A stretch of 64,000 bases of DNA. Origin: Bremerella sp. P1. GTDB taxonomy: Bacteria > Planctomycetota > Planctomycetia > Pirellulales > Pirellulaceae. The stretch spans positions 6,349,814 to 6,413,813 of the forward strand of contig NZ_CP118164.1 in the NCBI RefSeq assembly GCF_028748185.1. The letters run 5' to 3'. Below, piece after piece: positions 52,634 through 62,534 of this stretch (position 1 is its first letter; every line of letters starts with the position of its first letter). The notes under the pieces are model-generated. The model was not told the DNA's origin. It saw nothing but the letters and a program-made list of their open reading frames with translations, and did not search any database. Position numbers and translations under genes: made by a program.

Positions 52634-54037
52634 ATGAAACTGTCGCTTCTTCTATCGGTATGTTCCCTTGGTATTGCTGCTGGCTATTTGTCGGCTGCTG
52701 ACGTTGATTTCGCCAAAGACGTGGCTCCTATCTTGGAGACGAATTGCGTTTCCTGTCACTCCGGCGACGAGCCTGCTGGCGATTACCTACTGACGACAAA
52801 AGAGGATGCGTTTGAATCCGGCAGTGGTGGTGCGATCCTTCCGGAATCCCCAGAAGACAGCATGTTCTACACCATGACCGTGCTGCCACGTACCGACGAA
52901 CAGTTGATGCCACCGCTTCGTTCAGGTGGTCCTCTCTCGAAGGGCGAAACCGAGACGCTGAAGAACTGGATCGCTCAAGGAGCCAAGTGGCCCGACGATA
53001 TGAAGCTCAAGGCCCGTGCCAAGGAAGGGCCACGATTTACTACGCCGGACGACTTTGAATTGGTGAAGCAGATTCACGCCAAGATTGTTACCCAGGCCAA
53101 GAAAGAGCAGGAAGACCCGGCAAACTATAAAAACACCATTCCCGTTACCGAGGTCGAGTACGAAATGATCGCCATTCCTGGTGGCGAGTTTGTTATGGGA
53201 AGTCCAGAAACCGAAGAATTTCGACGCCCTGAGGAAGGCCCCCAAGCCAAGGTTTCTGTTGATCCTTTCTGGATGGGCAAGTGCGAAGTGACCTGGGATG
53301 AATACGAGCCGTTCATGATCACCCAGGTTGATCGCCGGAAAGATGGTTCGCGTATCGACTACGACACCAAATCGCACACGATCGTCGATGCTGTCAGTCA
53401 GCCGACGCCACCCTATACAGAGATGAGCTTCGGGATGGGGCAGCATGGCTATCCAGCCATCAGCATGACACAGCACGCAGCTAACAAGTATTGTCAGTGG
53501 CTCAGTGCTCAGACCGGACATTTCTATCGTCTGCCAACCGAGGCTGAATGGGAACACGCTTGTCGTGCCGGTACAACCACGGCTTACTCATTCGGCGACG
53601 ACCCGGAAAAGCTTTTCGATTATGCTTGGTTCTATGATAATGCGAACGAAAAGTATCAGAAGGTCGGTTTGAAGAAGCCTAATCCATGGGGCCTGCACGA
53701 TATGCATGGCAATGTCATGGAATGGTGTGCCGACCAGTACGTGCCCGACTACTTCGAGAAGATTCAGAAAACGACCAAGAACCCGTACATCAAACCCGTA
53801 AGCCTCTATCCGCGAAGTGTTCGCGGTGGCGGATGGGATGATGATCCGGATCGCCTTCGCAGCGCAGCGCGGCGCGGAAGTGAAGCGGTCTGGAAGCAGC
53901 AAGATCCTCAGCTTCCCAAGAGCATCTGGTATCACACCGATGCTCAGCAACTAGGCTTTCGTATTGTTCGCCCCGTGAAGGTACCCTCGCCCGAGGAAAT
54001 GTACTTCTATTGGAACAGTGCCAAAGACGTCTACTAA
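52634..54037 (+). CDS. planctomycete cytochrome-like domain fused to an FGE/SUMF1 domain
   Basis: A 467-residue secreted protein with a signal peptide (LSLLLSVCSLGIAAGYLSA). Residues 24-125 form a planctomycete cytochrome-like domain with the heme motif CVSCH (38-42) and LMPPL. Residues about 175-455 form a formylglycine-generating-enzyme-like domain (IPGGEFVMGSPETEEFRRPEEGP, YRLPTEAEWEHACRAG, NPWGLHDMHGNVMEWC, VRGGGWDDDPDRLRSAARRG). The two active-site cysteines of true FGE are not seen in the expected C-terminal place, so sulfatase activation is unlikely and another role (ligand binding or another oxidation) is more probable. It is 56 bases before a Tat-exported oxidoreductase gene. Confidence 0.9.
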   Translation: MKLSLLLSVCSLGIAAGYLSAADVDFAKDVAPILETNCVSCHSGDEPAGDYLLTTKEDAFESGSGGAILPESPEDSMFYTMTVLPRTDEQLMPPLRSGGPLSKGETETLKNWIAQGAKWPDDMKLKARAKEGPRFTTPDDFELVKQIHAKIVTQAKKEQEDPANYKNTIPVTEVEYEMIAIPGGEFVMGSPETEEFRRPEEGPQAKVSVDPFWMGKCEVTWDEYEPFMITQVDRRKDGSRIDYDTKSHTIVDAVSQPTPPYTEMSFGMGQHGYPAISMTQHAANKYCQWLSAQTGHFYRLPTEAEWEHACRAGTTTAYSFGDDPEKLFDYAWFYDNANEKYQKVGLKKPNPWGLHDMHGNVMEWCADQYVPDYFEKIQKTTKNPYIKPVSLYPRSVRGGGWDDDPDRLRSAARRGSEAVWKQQDPQLPKSIWYHTDAQQLGFRIVRPVKVPSPEEMYFYWNSAKDVY

Positions 54038-54093
54038 ACCCCACTCCTATTCATCATCCCCAACTCCCTATTCCATTGGTCACAGGACTTATT

Positions 54094-55476
54094 ATGAGCG
54101 AACGACTGCAAACCAAGAACAATCGCCGCGACTTCATCAAGATTGCCGGTGCGGCTTCCGCCCTGGGTGCTTTCGCCGTACCAAACGTTCACGCCGAAGA
54201 GAAAGAGATTGGCAAGATCCAAGTCGCCCTGGTCGGCTGTGGTGGTCGTGGAACCGGTGCGGCGGCCGACTCGCTGAACGTGCCTGCTGGCTGCACGAAG
54301 TTGGTCGCCATGGCCGATGTTTTCCAGCATCGCCTGGATGGCAGTTACAACGCACTGAACCGTACGTTCCAGGAAAACAAAGACAAAGTCGATGTTCCGA
54401 AAGATCGCCAGTTCGTGGGCTTCGAAGCCTACAAGCAAGCAATGGATGCTCTGAACCCAGGCGACATCGTAATCCTCGCCACGCCGCTGGCTTTCCGTTG
54501 GGTCCACTATCAATACGCCATCGACAAGGGCCTGAACGTCTTCATGGAAAAGCCGGTCATCGCCGATGGTCCTAGTGCCAAGAAGATGATCGCCTTGGCA
54601 GAACTTGCTGACAAGAAGAACATCAAGTCGGCTGTGGGGCTGATGGTGCGTCACTGCCGTGGTCGTCAGGAACTACACGAGCGAATTCAGAACGGCGAAA
54701 TCGGTGATATCGTCTGCATGCGTGCTTACCGTATGCACGGCCCGGTTGCCTCGGCGTTCAGCACTCCGAAGCCAGAAGACAAACCGGAAGTCATGTATCA
54801 GATCGAACGCTTCCACAGCTTTCTGTGGGCCAGCGGTGGTTGCTTCAGTGACTTCTACATCCACCAGATCGACGAAACTTCATGGATGAAGAATGCGTGG
54901 CCTGTCAAAGCTCAGGCACTCGGTGGACGTCACTACCGCGGCGACTTCATCGATCAAAACTTCGATACGTACGCCGTCGAGTACACCTACCCGGACGGCT
55001 CGAAACTGTTCTTCAATGGCCGCACGATGCTTGGCTGCCGCAACGACATGTCGAGCGTTGTCCACGGTAGCAAGGGTTCGGCAATCGTGAGCACCTCGGG
55101 GCATACGCCTGGTAAGGTTCGTACCTTCAAGGGCCAGAACCAGAATCGCCGCGAAGTCGTTTGGGCTTACCCGCAGCCAGAACAGAACCCGTACCAACTA
55201 GAATGGAATGACTTTGTCGACGCGATCGTCAACGATCAGCCGTACAACGAAGTTCATCGCGGTGTTCAAGCAAGCTTGGTGACGAGCATGGGCCGTATGG
55301 CAGCTCACACAGGCCAAGAGATCACCTACGAACAAATGCTCCACTGCGAGCAGGAGTTCGCACCGAACGTCGACAAGCTGACCGCCGATGGGCCAGCCCC
55401 GGTGACGCCGAATGAAGAAGGCAAGTATCCGGTTCCAATGCCCGGTCAAAACCGCGACGTGGAATACGTGGTCTAA
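54094..55476 (+). CDS. Tat-exported Gfo/Idh/MocA-family oxidoreductase
   Basis: A 460-residue protein. The ATG at 54094 starts a twin-arginine signal (NNRRDFIKIAGAASALGAF, RR at 11-12). The NAD(P)-binding Rossmann motif follows (VALVGCGGRGTGAA), with EKPVIADG, the conserved Lys of the family, and the C-terminal alpha/beta domain (FSDFYIHQIDETSWM). An ATG at 54010 exists but would hide the signal. Such exported sugar or inositol oxidoreductases are frequent in planctomycetes. It probably forms a unit with the cytochrome-FGE gene and is closed by a strong terminator. Confidence 0.93.
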   Translation: MSERLQTKNNRRDFIKIAGAASALGAFAVPNVHAEEKEIGKIQVALVGCGGRGTGAAADSLNVPAGCTKLVAMADVFQHRLDGSYNALNRTFQENKDKVDVPKDRQFVGFEAYKQAMDALNPGDIVILATPLAFRWVHYQYAIDKGLNVFMEKPVIADGPSAKKMIALAELADKKNIKSAVGLMVRHCRGRQELHERIQNGEIGDIVCMRAYRMHGPVASAFSTPKPEDKPEVMYQIERFHSFLWASGGCFSDFYIHQIDETSWMKNAWPVKAQALGGRHYRGDFIDQNFDTYAVEYTYPDGSKLFFNGRTMLGCRNDMSSVVHGSKGSAIVSTSGHTPGKVRTFKGQNQNRREVVWAYPQPEQNPYQLEWNDFVDAIVNDQPYNEVHRGVQASLVTSMGRMAAHTGQEITYEQMLHCEQEFAPNVDKLTADGPAPVTPNEEGKYPVPMPGQNRDVEYVV

Positions 55477-55501
55477 TTACTTGGTTCTTTTCCGAAATAC
55501 G

Positions 55502-55538
55502 AAAGCGTTCCAGTTGTCTTCGACTGGAACGCTTTTTT
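55502..55538 (+). terminator. intrinsic terminator after the oxidoreductase gene
   Basis: AAAGCGTTCCAGT pairs perfectly with ACTGGAACGCTTT (13 bp) around an eight-base loop, followed by a T run. It lies 26 bases after the stop. Confidence 0.92.
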
Positions 55539-55621
55539 GTGCGCCAATTGTTTGCCTCGCTCCGGCTAGCAACGCTAAAGTACAGGAAGCACTACTCAAC
55601 CACACGATGGAGGGTGTCGCC

Positions 55622-56473
55622 ATGGAGCCATTCGGACAAACGGTGCTTGAGCCTGCGGAAGATCGAGGATCGAATTGGAGTTACCCGGAACGAGAACGCG
55701 TCAACATGCCGCTTGTGGTAGGGACGATTTTCGGTTGCTGGGTGCTGGCGATGTTTGGGCCTTTTAGCTTTCTCTTCCCGCTTCTAGCCATCATAGTTAT
55801 GGCCCGCCTTCTTGGTAAAAGACAGCTGCTGGCTGCCTTCTCAATCGTTGCATTCTCCCCGTTCATGCTGGCTGTGGTCATGGCAACGTTCAGTTACGCC
55901 AATGGAAGCGCGACACTTCTAGGCATGGGCTATCCAGGTAATGGGTACTTTAACGTTGATCCCACAAGCCGCTGCCTACGGACCAACGGTGGATGTTGTG
56001 TCTCAGGAAATGAGTGGATATTCATAGTGCCGAACAACATGACCGTAAAGGCTTTGTGCGCTACGCTGGGACCGATGCCAGGTTCGTATCGTGGAACGTA
56101 CCCAACAGAAAAGGAAGCCAAACTGGCGATTCAGAATGGAACGGAGATTTCGGAAGACGAACTGCGCGACGGGTTCCTGGCAATCGAAGGTCACAATTTG
56201 AAACTGGATGCAGGAGTTGGTGCTCGCTTGTTAGATCAGCTCCATTACGACCTGTTATTTGAAGATCCGTTACCGCCCATCACAGCCAAGATCTATGATC
56301 AGGACTGCTTTGTTCTCCGTATTCCAGTGGTTCAAGACTGGGATTCGACGGCGCCAGCTGCGGTCATTACGTTAATATCAACAGAGAAGGGGCGTCCCTT
56401 TGCATACTACTACGAAGGTGACTATCACCGTCCTTTTCCGCCGGTGACCTGGAACCGTAGCCCCTACGAGTAG
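55622..56473 (+). CDS. membrane protein, hypothetical
   Basis: A 283-residue protein. The ATG at 55622 is preferred because GGAGG lies eight bases upstream; the open frame back to 55412 would cross the terminator of the previous gene. Two to three hydrophobic segments at about residues 30-60 (LVVGTIFGCWVLAMFGPFSFLFPLLAI) and 70-95 (LLAAFSIVAFSPFMLAVVMA) are followed by a soluble region of about 180 residues with no known motif. It ends three bases before the convergent PVC-type gene. Function unknown. Confidence 0.7.
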   Translation: MEPFGQTVLEPAEDRGSNWSYPERERVNMPLVVGTIFGCWVLAMFGPFSFLFPLLAIIVMARLLGKRQLLAAFSIVAFSPFMLAVVMATFSYANGSATLLGMGYPGNGYFNVDPTSRCLRTNGGCCVSGNEWIFIVPNNMTVKALCATLGPMPGSYRGTYPTEKEAKLAIQNGTEISEDELRDGFLAIEGHNLKLDAGVGARLLDQLHYDLLFEDPLPPITAKIYDQDCFVLRIPVVQDWDSTAPAAVITLISTEKGRPFAYYYEGDYHRPFPPVTWNRSPYE

Positions 56474-56476
56474 TCA

Positions 56477-59400
56477 CTACTCCGATTTGTTCGCTTTCTG
56501 AGATTCCAAGAAGCGAATGAGTCCGTGCAATTCGGCTTGGGGAATCTGCTCGCCAAAGTTGTTTGGCATCAACGATAGTGGAGAGTCCTTACGAAGTTCG
56601 ATATCGTCCTTAGGAATACGAACTTCTTTTCCTTCCGCATTTGCCAATACGAGGACCTCTCCTTCTTCCCGCCTCGGAAGTCCGGAAATCACTTGGCCAT
56701 CAATGGTTTGAATGAGTACCGTCTTGAAGGCAGCATCGACGTTGCGGCTGGGTGCCAAGACATCCTCAACAATCCGCACCACGGGGCGATTGCCGATTCC
56801 GTCTAGCTGTGGCCCGATGAGATTGCCTTGATCGCCAATCTTATGACATGCGGCGCATCGCTTCTCAAACGACTTCGCACCCGCTTCAAGCGATGCTCGG
56901 CTCGACACGTGGAGTTCTAGGAACTTCTGAATATTCGCTTGTTCTTGAGCGGAAGCCGGTGGAAGGTTCGAAGTTAGTTTGGCAATCCGATCCCGAAGGT
57001 CGCCCGATTGGACGATTGCTTCCGTTTGTTGCTGCCACTTCGGATCTTGCAGCACGCGTGGTGATGCCTTCCCTTGATCAACGGCATTGAGTAGAGCTTC
57101 CACTCCTTCCTGGTTTTGCCCAAGCGCAAGCGCAATTTCAGCTTGCTGCTGGGCTGCGGAGTTCTTCAATTGTTCGACGAGCGCCTGATGCGCAGTACTA
57201 TTCGCCTGGAATCCGAGTAGCCGAATAGTTCGCTGCTGCACAGATGGTGTAAGACGGGACTCCGTGAGCCAAGCAACCAGATTGTCGGAGACTAACTCAC
57301 CACTTCCCAGTTGATGCAAGGTTTCGGCGATGGAGAGCCTTGTCTTCCAATCTAGTTTTTGATCGGACAGAAGCTTCGTCAGGTGGGGCACAGCCGATGT
57401 CAGCTTGAACCCTTGTACGGTTTGCAGCAGCTCGATCTTCGAAGGCGATTCGCCTTCGAACGTCAAGGGCGGCACCTCTGGCGAAAAGTCACATACGGCG
57501 ATCCACGCGTAAGAAGCGGCCGCATTTCCATCGATCACTTCTACGTAGCCTGGCTTACCGGCATGCTCTCCAAGTGAAAGGGTGTACTGGTTGGCGACAT
57601 CATTGCGAGGAACCGTTTGCTGCGCGATTACCTCGTCCCCATCGGCCAACAAAACGCGAACAAGGTTTGCCTCGGGGCTCTTTGTTCCCGGCAGGCCGTC
57701 CTGCCCACACATCCAAAAGCGAATCTCGCTGGGCAAGGCAAAGCTGCGACTCCGCAGGATGCCCGTTTGCTGCTCTCCGTGGACAATGCTATCCAAGAAC
57801 TTCTGCGTATCGCCGGAAGATGTCGTGCGATCACGTGGTCCCCAGGGGTTGATCGCCGAAGGACGATCATCGGACAGAGAATGGACTGTCCAGGACTCGG
57901 GACTTGCCAGCTCCGGAGACAGATCCTTCCAGAGACGTTCTGCCCACTGGTGTGCCAGCGGATTATCAGCAGGACGCCGACCAGCCTCTTGTTCGGCACG
58001 GCTAAACTGGCTCAAAACAGAAAGCTGTTTCCACGCCGGTGACGGCTTGGTCAGTTCAATGATTCGCTCAAGCATCTTCGAGTCGTTCTGACTTGCCGCT
58101 TGTCTGGCTACTCGCCGGACAACTTCCCAATCGATGGAATTGCTATCGGTTCGCATAATCAGCCATTGGGCTGCTGGTTCGCTCTCCGAGATCTTCGCGA
58201 TGGCGGCAAGTTGTTTGACCTCCTCATCGTTCCACTTCTGCGAATCGAACTGAGCAACGACTTCGGCCGAACGAAAATGCTCACGGAGTGCCAAGCGAAT
58301 CGTATGCACGAGGTGGCTATCTTCAGGCAGGGTCTGCTGCCAGGCAACCAGCATCGGTTGCACGTTGGTGGCATCTGGGTGACGTCCCAGGGCATCGACT
58401 GCGGCACGGACAACAAATGCATCTTGATCTTGCAAAGCATGCTGGACGATGTCTCGTTCAACCGCCGACCAGGTTTCGCGTTCGGCCAGGGCCTTGATCA
58501 AGTGAACGCGAACGAGTCGATCCAAATGGCCTGCTAATTGTTGTATTTCGTCGTCGTTCAATCCTACGATTCGCTCCACAACCCATAGGGCATGGGCCAA
58601 TTGCCGCGGACTCGCCTGATCTCGAAGCGAATGAATCGCTTGAACGGCCGTCTCGGCATGACTCTCGACCAACAGGTTTGTAGCCATGGTGCGAACGAAT
58701 AAGTTCGCACTGTCTAGCTGAATTAACAGTTCTTCGGTGGAAAGCTTCGACAAGTCGGCAGGGGAGGCAACTGGCACCGAAGAGTTGTCTTCCCCCGTGT
58801 AGACGATTCGCCAAACGCGTCCATGAGTTCGATCGCGATCTGGGTGGTCTAACGGCGACTCGTAATGCCCGATGATCGGATTGTAGAAGTCGGCAATGTA
58901 CAGTGCACCATCTGGTCCCATCATGACGTCGACCGGCCGGAACCAGGTATCGTCGCACGTCACCATGTCTGGCTGGGTATCAACCTGATAGGTAGAACCA
59001 AACTGCTTGAGCCTGTCACGATGGATGACCTGCGACACTGGATTGCAGATAAAAAGATGGTCGCGAAACGCCTGCGGGAATTGCTCGGCCGCATAGTAAG
59101 CCGGACCGCAGATGCCTGTTGAACCATGATTATGATTGATCATGGTTGGTCCGAATCCTAAGGCATCGGGCTTGGCACCGAAATGAGGATATCTGGCACC
59201 GCGTAGCAACTGGTAGACCGGCATCGAATGACAGTCGGCATCGTACAGGTTGCCTAGCGGATCAAACGTCATGCCGAATGGATTGACCTGGCCGAAGGTG
59301 AACTGTTCAAACCGGCTGCCATCGGCCTGAAAACGATAGGTATTGCCCGACTGCAATCGGGTTACGTTACCTTCGCCGTCGGTAATCTCCGACGTGTTCG

Positions 59401-59989
59401 AGAACCCATGGCAGCCGTAGATCCAACCGTCGATCCAAGGCGTGAACGAATTGACCATGCCGTGCGTGTCGACGTTTCCTACCGAACCATACAGCTTGGT
59501 TCTTTCGTCGGCGACGCCATCTCCGTCAGAATCTATCAGCTTGTCGATATTGGGAATGCTGTAAACGATCGCCTCGTCACCATCGCCAAGGGGCGTTTCC
59601 CCAATGGGAATGTTAAGCCCGGTAGCAAACTTGGTGACCTTCTTGCCGCGGCCGTCTGCTGCAAAACCTTTGACAACGGTCACCCAATCACGCGGAGCAT
59701 GCTCGCCGATGCCAGCGAATCGATCTGGCCTCGGCTGTACGCCAGGGCCTTTCGCCGGATAGGGGTACTCGACGCTGCTGGTAATCCATAGCCGCCCACG
59801 GGCATCGAAATTCAAATTCATGGGTTGCCCGATCTCCGGCTCACTCACGACTAGCTGAATCTCGAAACCAGGGGGTAGATGAAAGAGCTTTTGCTGCTGC
59901 TCGGGCGTATTCGGCGGATCAGCCGCTAGCAAACAAGCTTCTGACACAAGAACGAGCAATGCAAGCAACGGCAAGAGGTTGGTTTTCAT
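56477..59989 (-). CDS. PVC-type CxxCH-motif protein (membrane-bound dehydrogenase domain + HEAT + heme domain)
   Basis: A 1170-residue exported protein. The ATG at 59989 begins a signal peptide (KTNLLPLLALLVLVSEACLLA). Order: a beta-propeller, membrane-bound-dehydrogenase-like N-terminal domain (LPPGFEIQLVVSEPEIGQPMN, GRLWITSSVEYP, QVNPFGMTFDPLGNLYDADCHS, GPDGALYIADFYNPIIGH), then HEAT-like helical repeats (about 420-650 and 870-1000), and a C-terminal heme-binding domain with CAACH (1045-1049) in FEKRCAACHKIGDQG. Both end domains are widespread in Pirellulaceae and verrucomicrobia. It is probably an outer redox enzyme for a sugar-like substrate, but no substrate is established. It is divergent from the cobalamin-riboswitch/btuB unit. 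Confidence 0.92.
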   Translation of the reverse strand: MKTNLLPLLALLVLVSEACLLAADPPNTPEQQQKLFHLPPGFEIQLVVSEPEIGQPMNLNFDARGRLWITSSVEYPYPAKGPGVQPRPDRFAGIGEHAPRDWVTVVKGFAADGRGKKVTKFATGLNIPIGETPLGDGDEAIVYSIPNIDKLIDSDGDGVADERTKLYGSVGNVDTHGMVNSFTPWIDGWIYGCHGFSNTSEITDGEGNVTRLQSGNTYRFQADGSRFEQFTFGQVNPFGMTFDPLGNLYDADCHSMPVYQLLRGARYPHFGAKPDALGFGPTMINHNHGSTGICGPAYYAAEQFPQAFRDHLFICNPVSQVIHRDRLKQFGSTYQVDTQPDMVTCDDTWFRPVDVMMGPDGALYIADFYNPIIGHYESPLDHPDRDRTHGRVWRIVYTGEDNSSVPVASPADLSKLSTEELLIQLDSANLFVRTMATNLLVESHAETAVQAIHSLRDQASPRQLAHALWVVERIVGLNDDEIQQLAGHLDRLVRVHLIKALAERETWSAVERDIVQHALQDQDAFVVRAAVDALGRHPDATNVQPMLVAWQQTLPEDSHLVHTIRLALREHFRSAEVVAQFDSQKWNDEEVKQLAAIAKISESEPAAQWLIMRTDSNSIDWEVVRRVARQAASQNDSKMLERIIELTKPSPAWKQLSVLSQFSRAEQEAGRRPADNPLAHQWAERLWKDLSPELASPESWTVHSLSDDRPSAINPWGPRDRTTSSGDTQKFLDSIVHGEQQTGILRSRSFALPSEIRFWMCGQDGLPGTKSPEANLVRVLLADGDEVIAQQTVPRNDVANQYTLSLGEHAGKPGYVEVIDGNAAASYAWIAVCDFSPEVPPLTFEGESPSKIELLQTVQGFKLTSAVPHLTKLLSDQKLDWKTRLSIAETLHQLGSGELVSDNLVAWLTESRLTPSVQQRTIRLLGFQANSTAHQALVEQLKNSAAQQQAEIALALGQNQEGVEALLNAVDQGKASPRVLQDPKWQQQTEAIVQSGDLRDRIAKLTSNLPPASAQEQANIQKFLELHVSSRASLEAGAKSFEKRCAACHKIGDQGNLIGPQLDGIGNRPVVRIVEDVLAPSRNVDAAFKTVLIQTIDGQVISGLPRREEGEVLVLANAEGKEVRIPKDDIELRKDSPLSLMPNNFGEQIPQAELHGLIRFLESQKANKSE

Positions 59990-60194
59990 AGAATAGGAGG
60001 GGGAGCATAAGGTGAGCAAAAATGAGCTGTACCCTGAGTATATCTCCGCCACTGAGACTATTCCAACCATGCCGGTAAACCCTGACGCGCGTAACTTTTC
60101 CGGCTCGGCAAGCCATGGCAGTCAGATCGGATTTGAAGGAGCATGTGCCCCGCAAGGTCGATGTAATCAATACGACGCATGCACCAACCACTCG

Positions 60195-60363
60195 CTAGCA
60201 TTGCGTGCGTCGCCATCGTGTCTATGGGAACCGAGGAAGTGGAGTGCAAGTCTCCCACCGCCCCGCGACTGTAACGAGGACGAGCGTCACAAACCACTGA
60301 AGCAACCATAGGCTGTTTTGGGAAGGGTGGCGTGAGGTTGAATCGAAGTCAGGATATTCGCCC
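60195..60363 (+). promoter_or_regulatory. cobalamin riboswitch
   Basis: Conserved features in order: a GGGAA segment (60226-60230), GCAAGTC, the CCCCGCGACTGTAA core (60261-60274), a GGGAAGG element near 60320, and a B12 box AGTCAGGA...GCC (60347-60362). The right edge is about 50 bases before the start codon of the BtuB-like receptor; the left edge is approximate. Binding of adenosyl- or other cobalamin would normally reduce receptor expression. Confidence 0.88.
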
Positions 60364-60416
60364 CATTAGACGTTGTTGTTTTCAAACATTTCCACGAGGG
60401 ATGGAAAGGTCAACAC

Positions 60417-62471
60417 GTGAAATGGATTATTGGCTGGGGCCCGCCAAGTTTGGGCTCACTTTGTTTACTTGCCGCGACTTGCTGGGCAGCACCGGCGGCT
60501 GCTCAAGAGTTGGTACCGACCGAAGTAACCTCGGTACAACAGGCATCCTTGCAGGAAGAAGTCGATACGGCGGACGCTTCGGACGATGTGCCTGACGTTC
60601 CGCCGGTTCCCGATTCCGACGTCCCACTGTTGCCTCCCGTTGTCGTACAGAGCGAACCCAACAGCGGCGATTCCCAACGCGATTACGACGCAACGTTTTC
60701 TAATGCGACCGTCGTTACACCAACGGCTACCGGTACCGAGGAACGAAAGTTTGGTGGTACCGTTCAGGTGATTGCTCGCGAACAGATTGAACAGTCGGAT
60801 GCATTTACCGTGGGCGAGATTCTGGCTCGACAGCCAGGAGTCGATGTCGTGAACTCAGGCGGACCGGGCGGCGTTCGATCCATTTTCCTGCGGGGCGCCA
60901 ACTCGCAGCACACCAAGGTGATGATTGACGGATCTCCGGTAAATGATCCAAGCAGTCCGAGCCGTGGATTCGATGCCGCGAATCTGACGCTTGACAATGT
61001 TGAGCGAATCGAAATCCTGCAGGGTCCGCAAAGCTTGCTCTACGGGTCAGAAGCCATTGGAGGTGTCGTGAACATCATCACGCGTCGCGGGCAAGGCCCT
61101 TTGTCGGGTGCGTTATCCGCTCAAGGCGGTGCTTATGGCACGCATCGCGAAGGGGGCTACGTGCAAGGTAGTCACGGCGCCTTCGACTACTCCTTCTCTG
61201 GTTCATGGCTGGATACCCAATCATTTTCGGCGGCATCCAGTGGAGTCGAAAACGATCCGTTCGAGGTAGGTGCACTTTCCGGTGCGTTTGGCGTTCAGCT
61301 GACCGACGATACAGAGTTCGTTTATCGCCTGCGATACACGGACGCTCGAGCACGGATTGATGACGCGTCGTTTTCCATTGGCGTTCCGCCTACCGATGAC
61401 CCGCTACGTCTCAATCTGACGACGAACTTCGTTCAACGCTTCGAGATCAACAACACTCTGCTCGATGGAAACATCCAACAGCAGTTTGCCTATGACTACA
61501 TCGAGTACCAGCGTAACGATCGGGATGATATCTTCCCTGCTAACGCAGAGGGAGCAACCCGTCAGTTTACGTACCTGGGAACGGCACTGTTGTGGCCCGA
61601 TCATGAGTTTTCAGTCGGTGTTCAGCACTGGGACGAATCGGCGACAACCGAGTTCATTCCGTCACCTCCTGCTTCGGCGAGTCAGTATCAGTCAGGTATC
61701 TTCTTCCAGGATCAGATCTCCTTTTGGGATCGTTTGCACCTGACTGCCGGCGTTCGTTGGGATGATCATAGTGCGGCCGGCGCCCACCAAACGTACCGGA
61801 CAACGGCAGCCTATGAAGTTCATGAAACGAATACCCGACTTCGAGCAAGTCTCGGAACAGGCTATCGGGCACCAGCGTTGTCGGAAAACCTGTTTCCATT
61901 CGGCACCGCCAACTTGCGTCCCGAGCGAAGCCGTGGCTGGGAGTATGGGATCGATCAATCGCTGCTCGATGACGACGTGGTCTTGGGGGCAACCTATTTT
62001 CGCAACGACTATCGAGACCTGATTCTCTTCGATCCAATGACCTTCACGTTGCTTAATATTGGTCAGGCTCGCTCGCATGGCGTAGAACTGACCGCTGACT
62101 GGTATATCAATCCAGCGTGGACCGTTTGGGGATCTTATACCCACACCGACACGTGGGATGCCGACACCGGCCTTCCTTTGGTGCGTCGTCCAAGGGACAA
62201 GGGTACCTTCGGCATCACACGTTACTTCGGATGCGATTGTGGTTCGATCACGTTGGCTGCCCGGATGGTCGGAAGCCGTCTCGATGCTCGCGACGGCTCC
62301 GTGGTTTTAGCGAACTACAACGTCATTGACGTGTACGGCGACTACTGGATTCGTCCCAACATGCGTTGGTTCTACAAGATCGACAACCTCTTCAACGAAC
62401 AGTACGAAGAGGTCACCGGTTACGCGACTTCTGATGCCGCCATCTATAGCGGCGTCGAGTGGACTTTCTAA
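60417..62471 (+). CDS. btuB: BtuB-like TonB-dependent outer-membrane receptor for cobalamin
   Basis: A 684-residue receptor. Signal peptide (GSLCLLAATCWAAPAAA), an acidic/proline-rich linker (ASDDVPDVPPVPDSDVPLLPP), a TonB-box-like TVVTPTAT, then a plug domain (EQIEQSDAFTVGEILARQPGV, RGANSQHTKVMIDGSPVND, IEILQGPQSLLYGSEAIGGVVNIIT) and a beta-barrel ending in a C-terminal aromatic (GVEWTF). GTG start with GGAAAGG seven bases upstream. The cobalamin riboswitch directly upstream supports vitamin B12 or a corrinoid as the cargo. The only gene of its unit. Confidence 0.93.
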   Translation: MKWIIGWGPPSLGSLCLLAATCWAAPAAAQELVPTEVTSVQQASLQEEVDTADASDDVPDVPPVPDSDVPLLPPVVVQSEPNSGDSQRDYDATFSNATVVTPTATGTEERKFGGTVQVIAREQIEQSDAFTVGEILARQPGVDVVNSGGPGGVRSIFLRGANSQHTKVMIDGSPVNDPSSPSRGFDAANLTLDNVERIEILQGPQSLLYGSEAIGGVVNIITRRGQGPLSGALSAQGGAYGTHREGGYVQGSHGAFDYSFSGSWLDTQSFSAASSGVENDPFEVGALSGAFGVQLTDDTEFVYRLRYTDARARIDDASFSIGVPPTDDPLRLNLTTNFVQRFEINNTLLDGNIQQQFAYDYIEYQRNDRDDIFPANAEGATRQFTYLGTALLWPDHEFSVGVQHWDESATTEFIPSPPASASQYQSGIFFQDQISFWDRLHLTAGVRWDDHSAAGAHQTYRTTAAYEVHETNTRLRASLGTGYRAPALSENLFPFGTANLRPERSRGWEYGIDQSLLDDDVVLGATYFRNDYRDLILFDPMTFTLLNIGQARSHGVELTADWYINPAWTVWGSYTHTDTWDADTGLPLVRRPRDKGTFGITRYFGCDCGSITLAARMVGSRLDARDGSVVLANYNVIDVYGDYWIRPNMRWFYKIDNLFNEQYEEVTGYATSDAAIYSGVEWTF

Positions 62472-62498
62472 CCGAATGTCTCACAAGCTATGATGCAA

Positions 62499-62531
62499 AA
62501 GGCCCTTCATGATCTGATCATGAAGGGCCTT
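62499..62531. terminator. bidirectional terminator between btuB and a convergent gene
   Basis: AAGGCCCTTCATGATC and GATCATGAAGGGCCTT are perfect 16-base inverse copies with a single base between. A short T/A tail lies on each side. It serves both btuB and the convergent small gene. Confidence 0.88.
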
Positions 62532-62534
62532 ATT

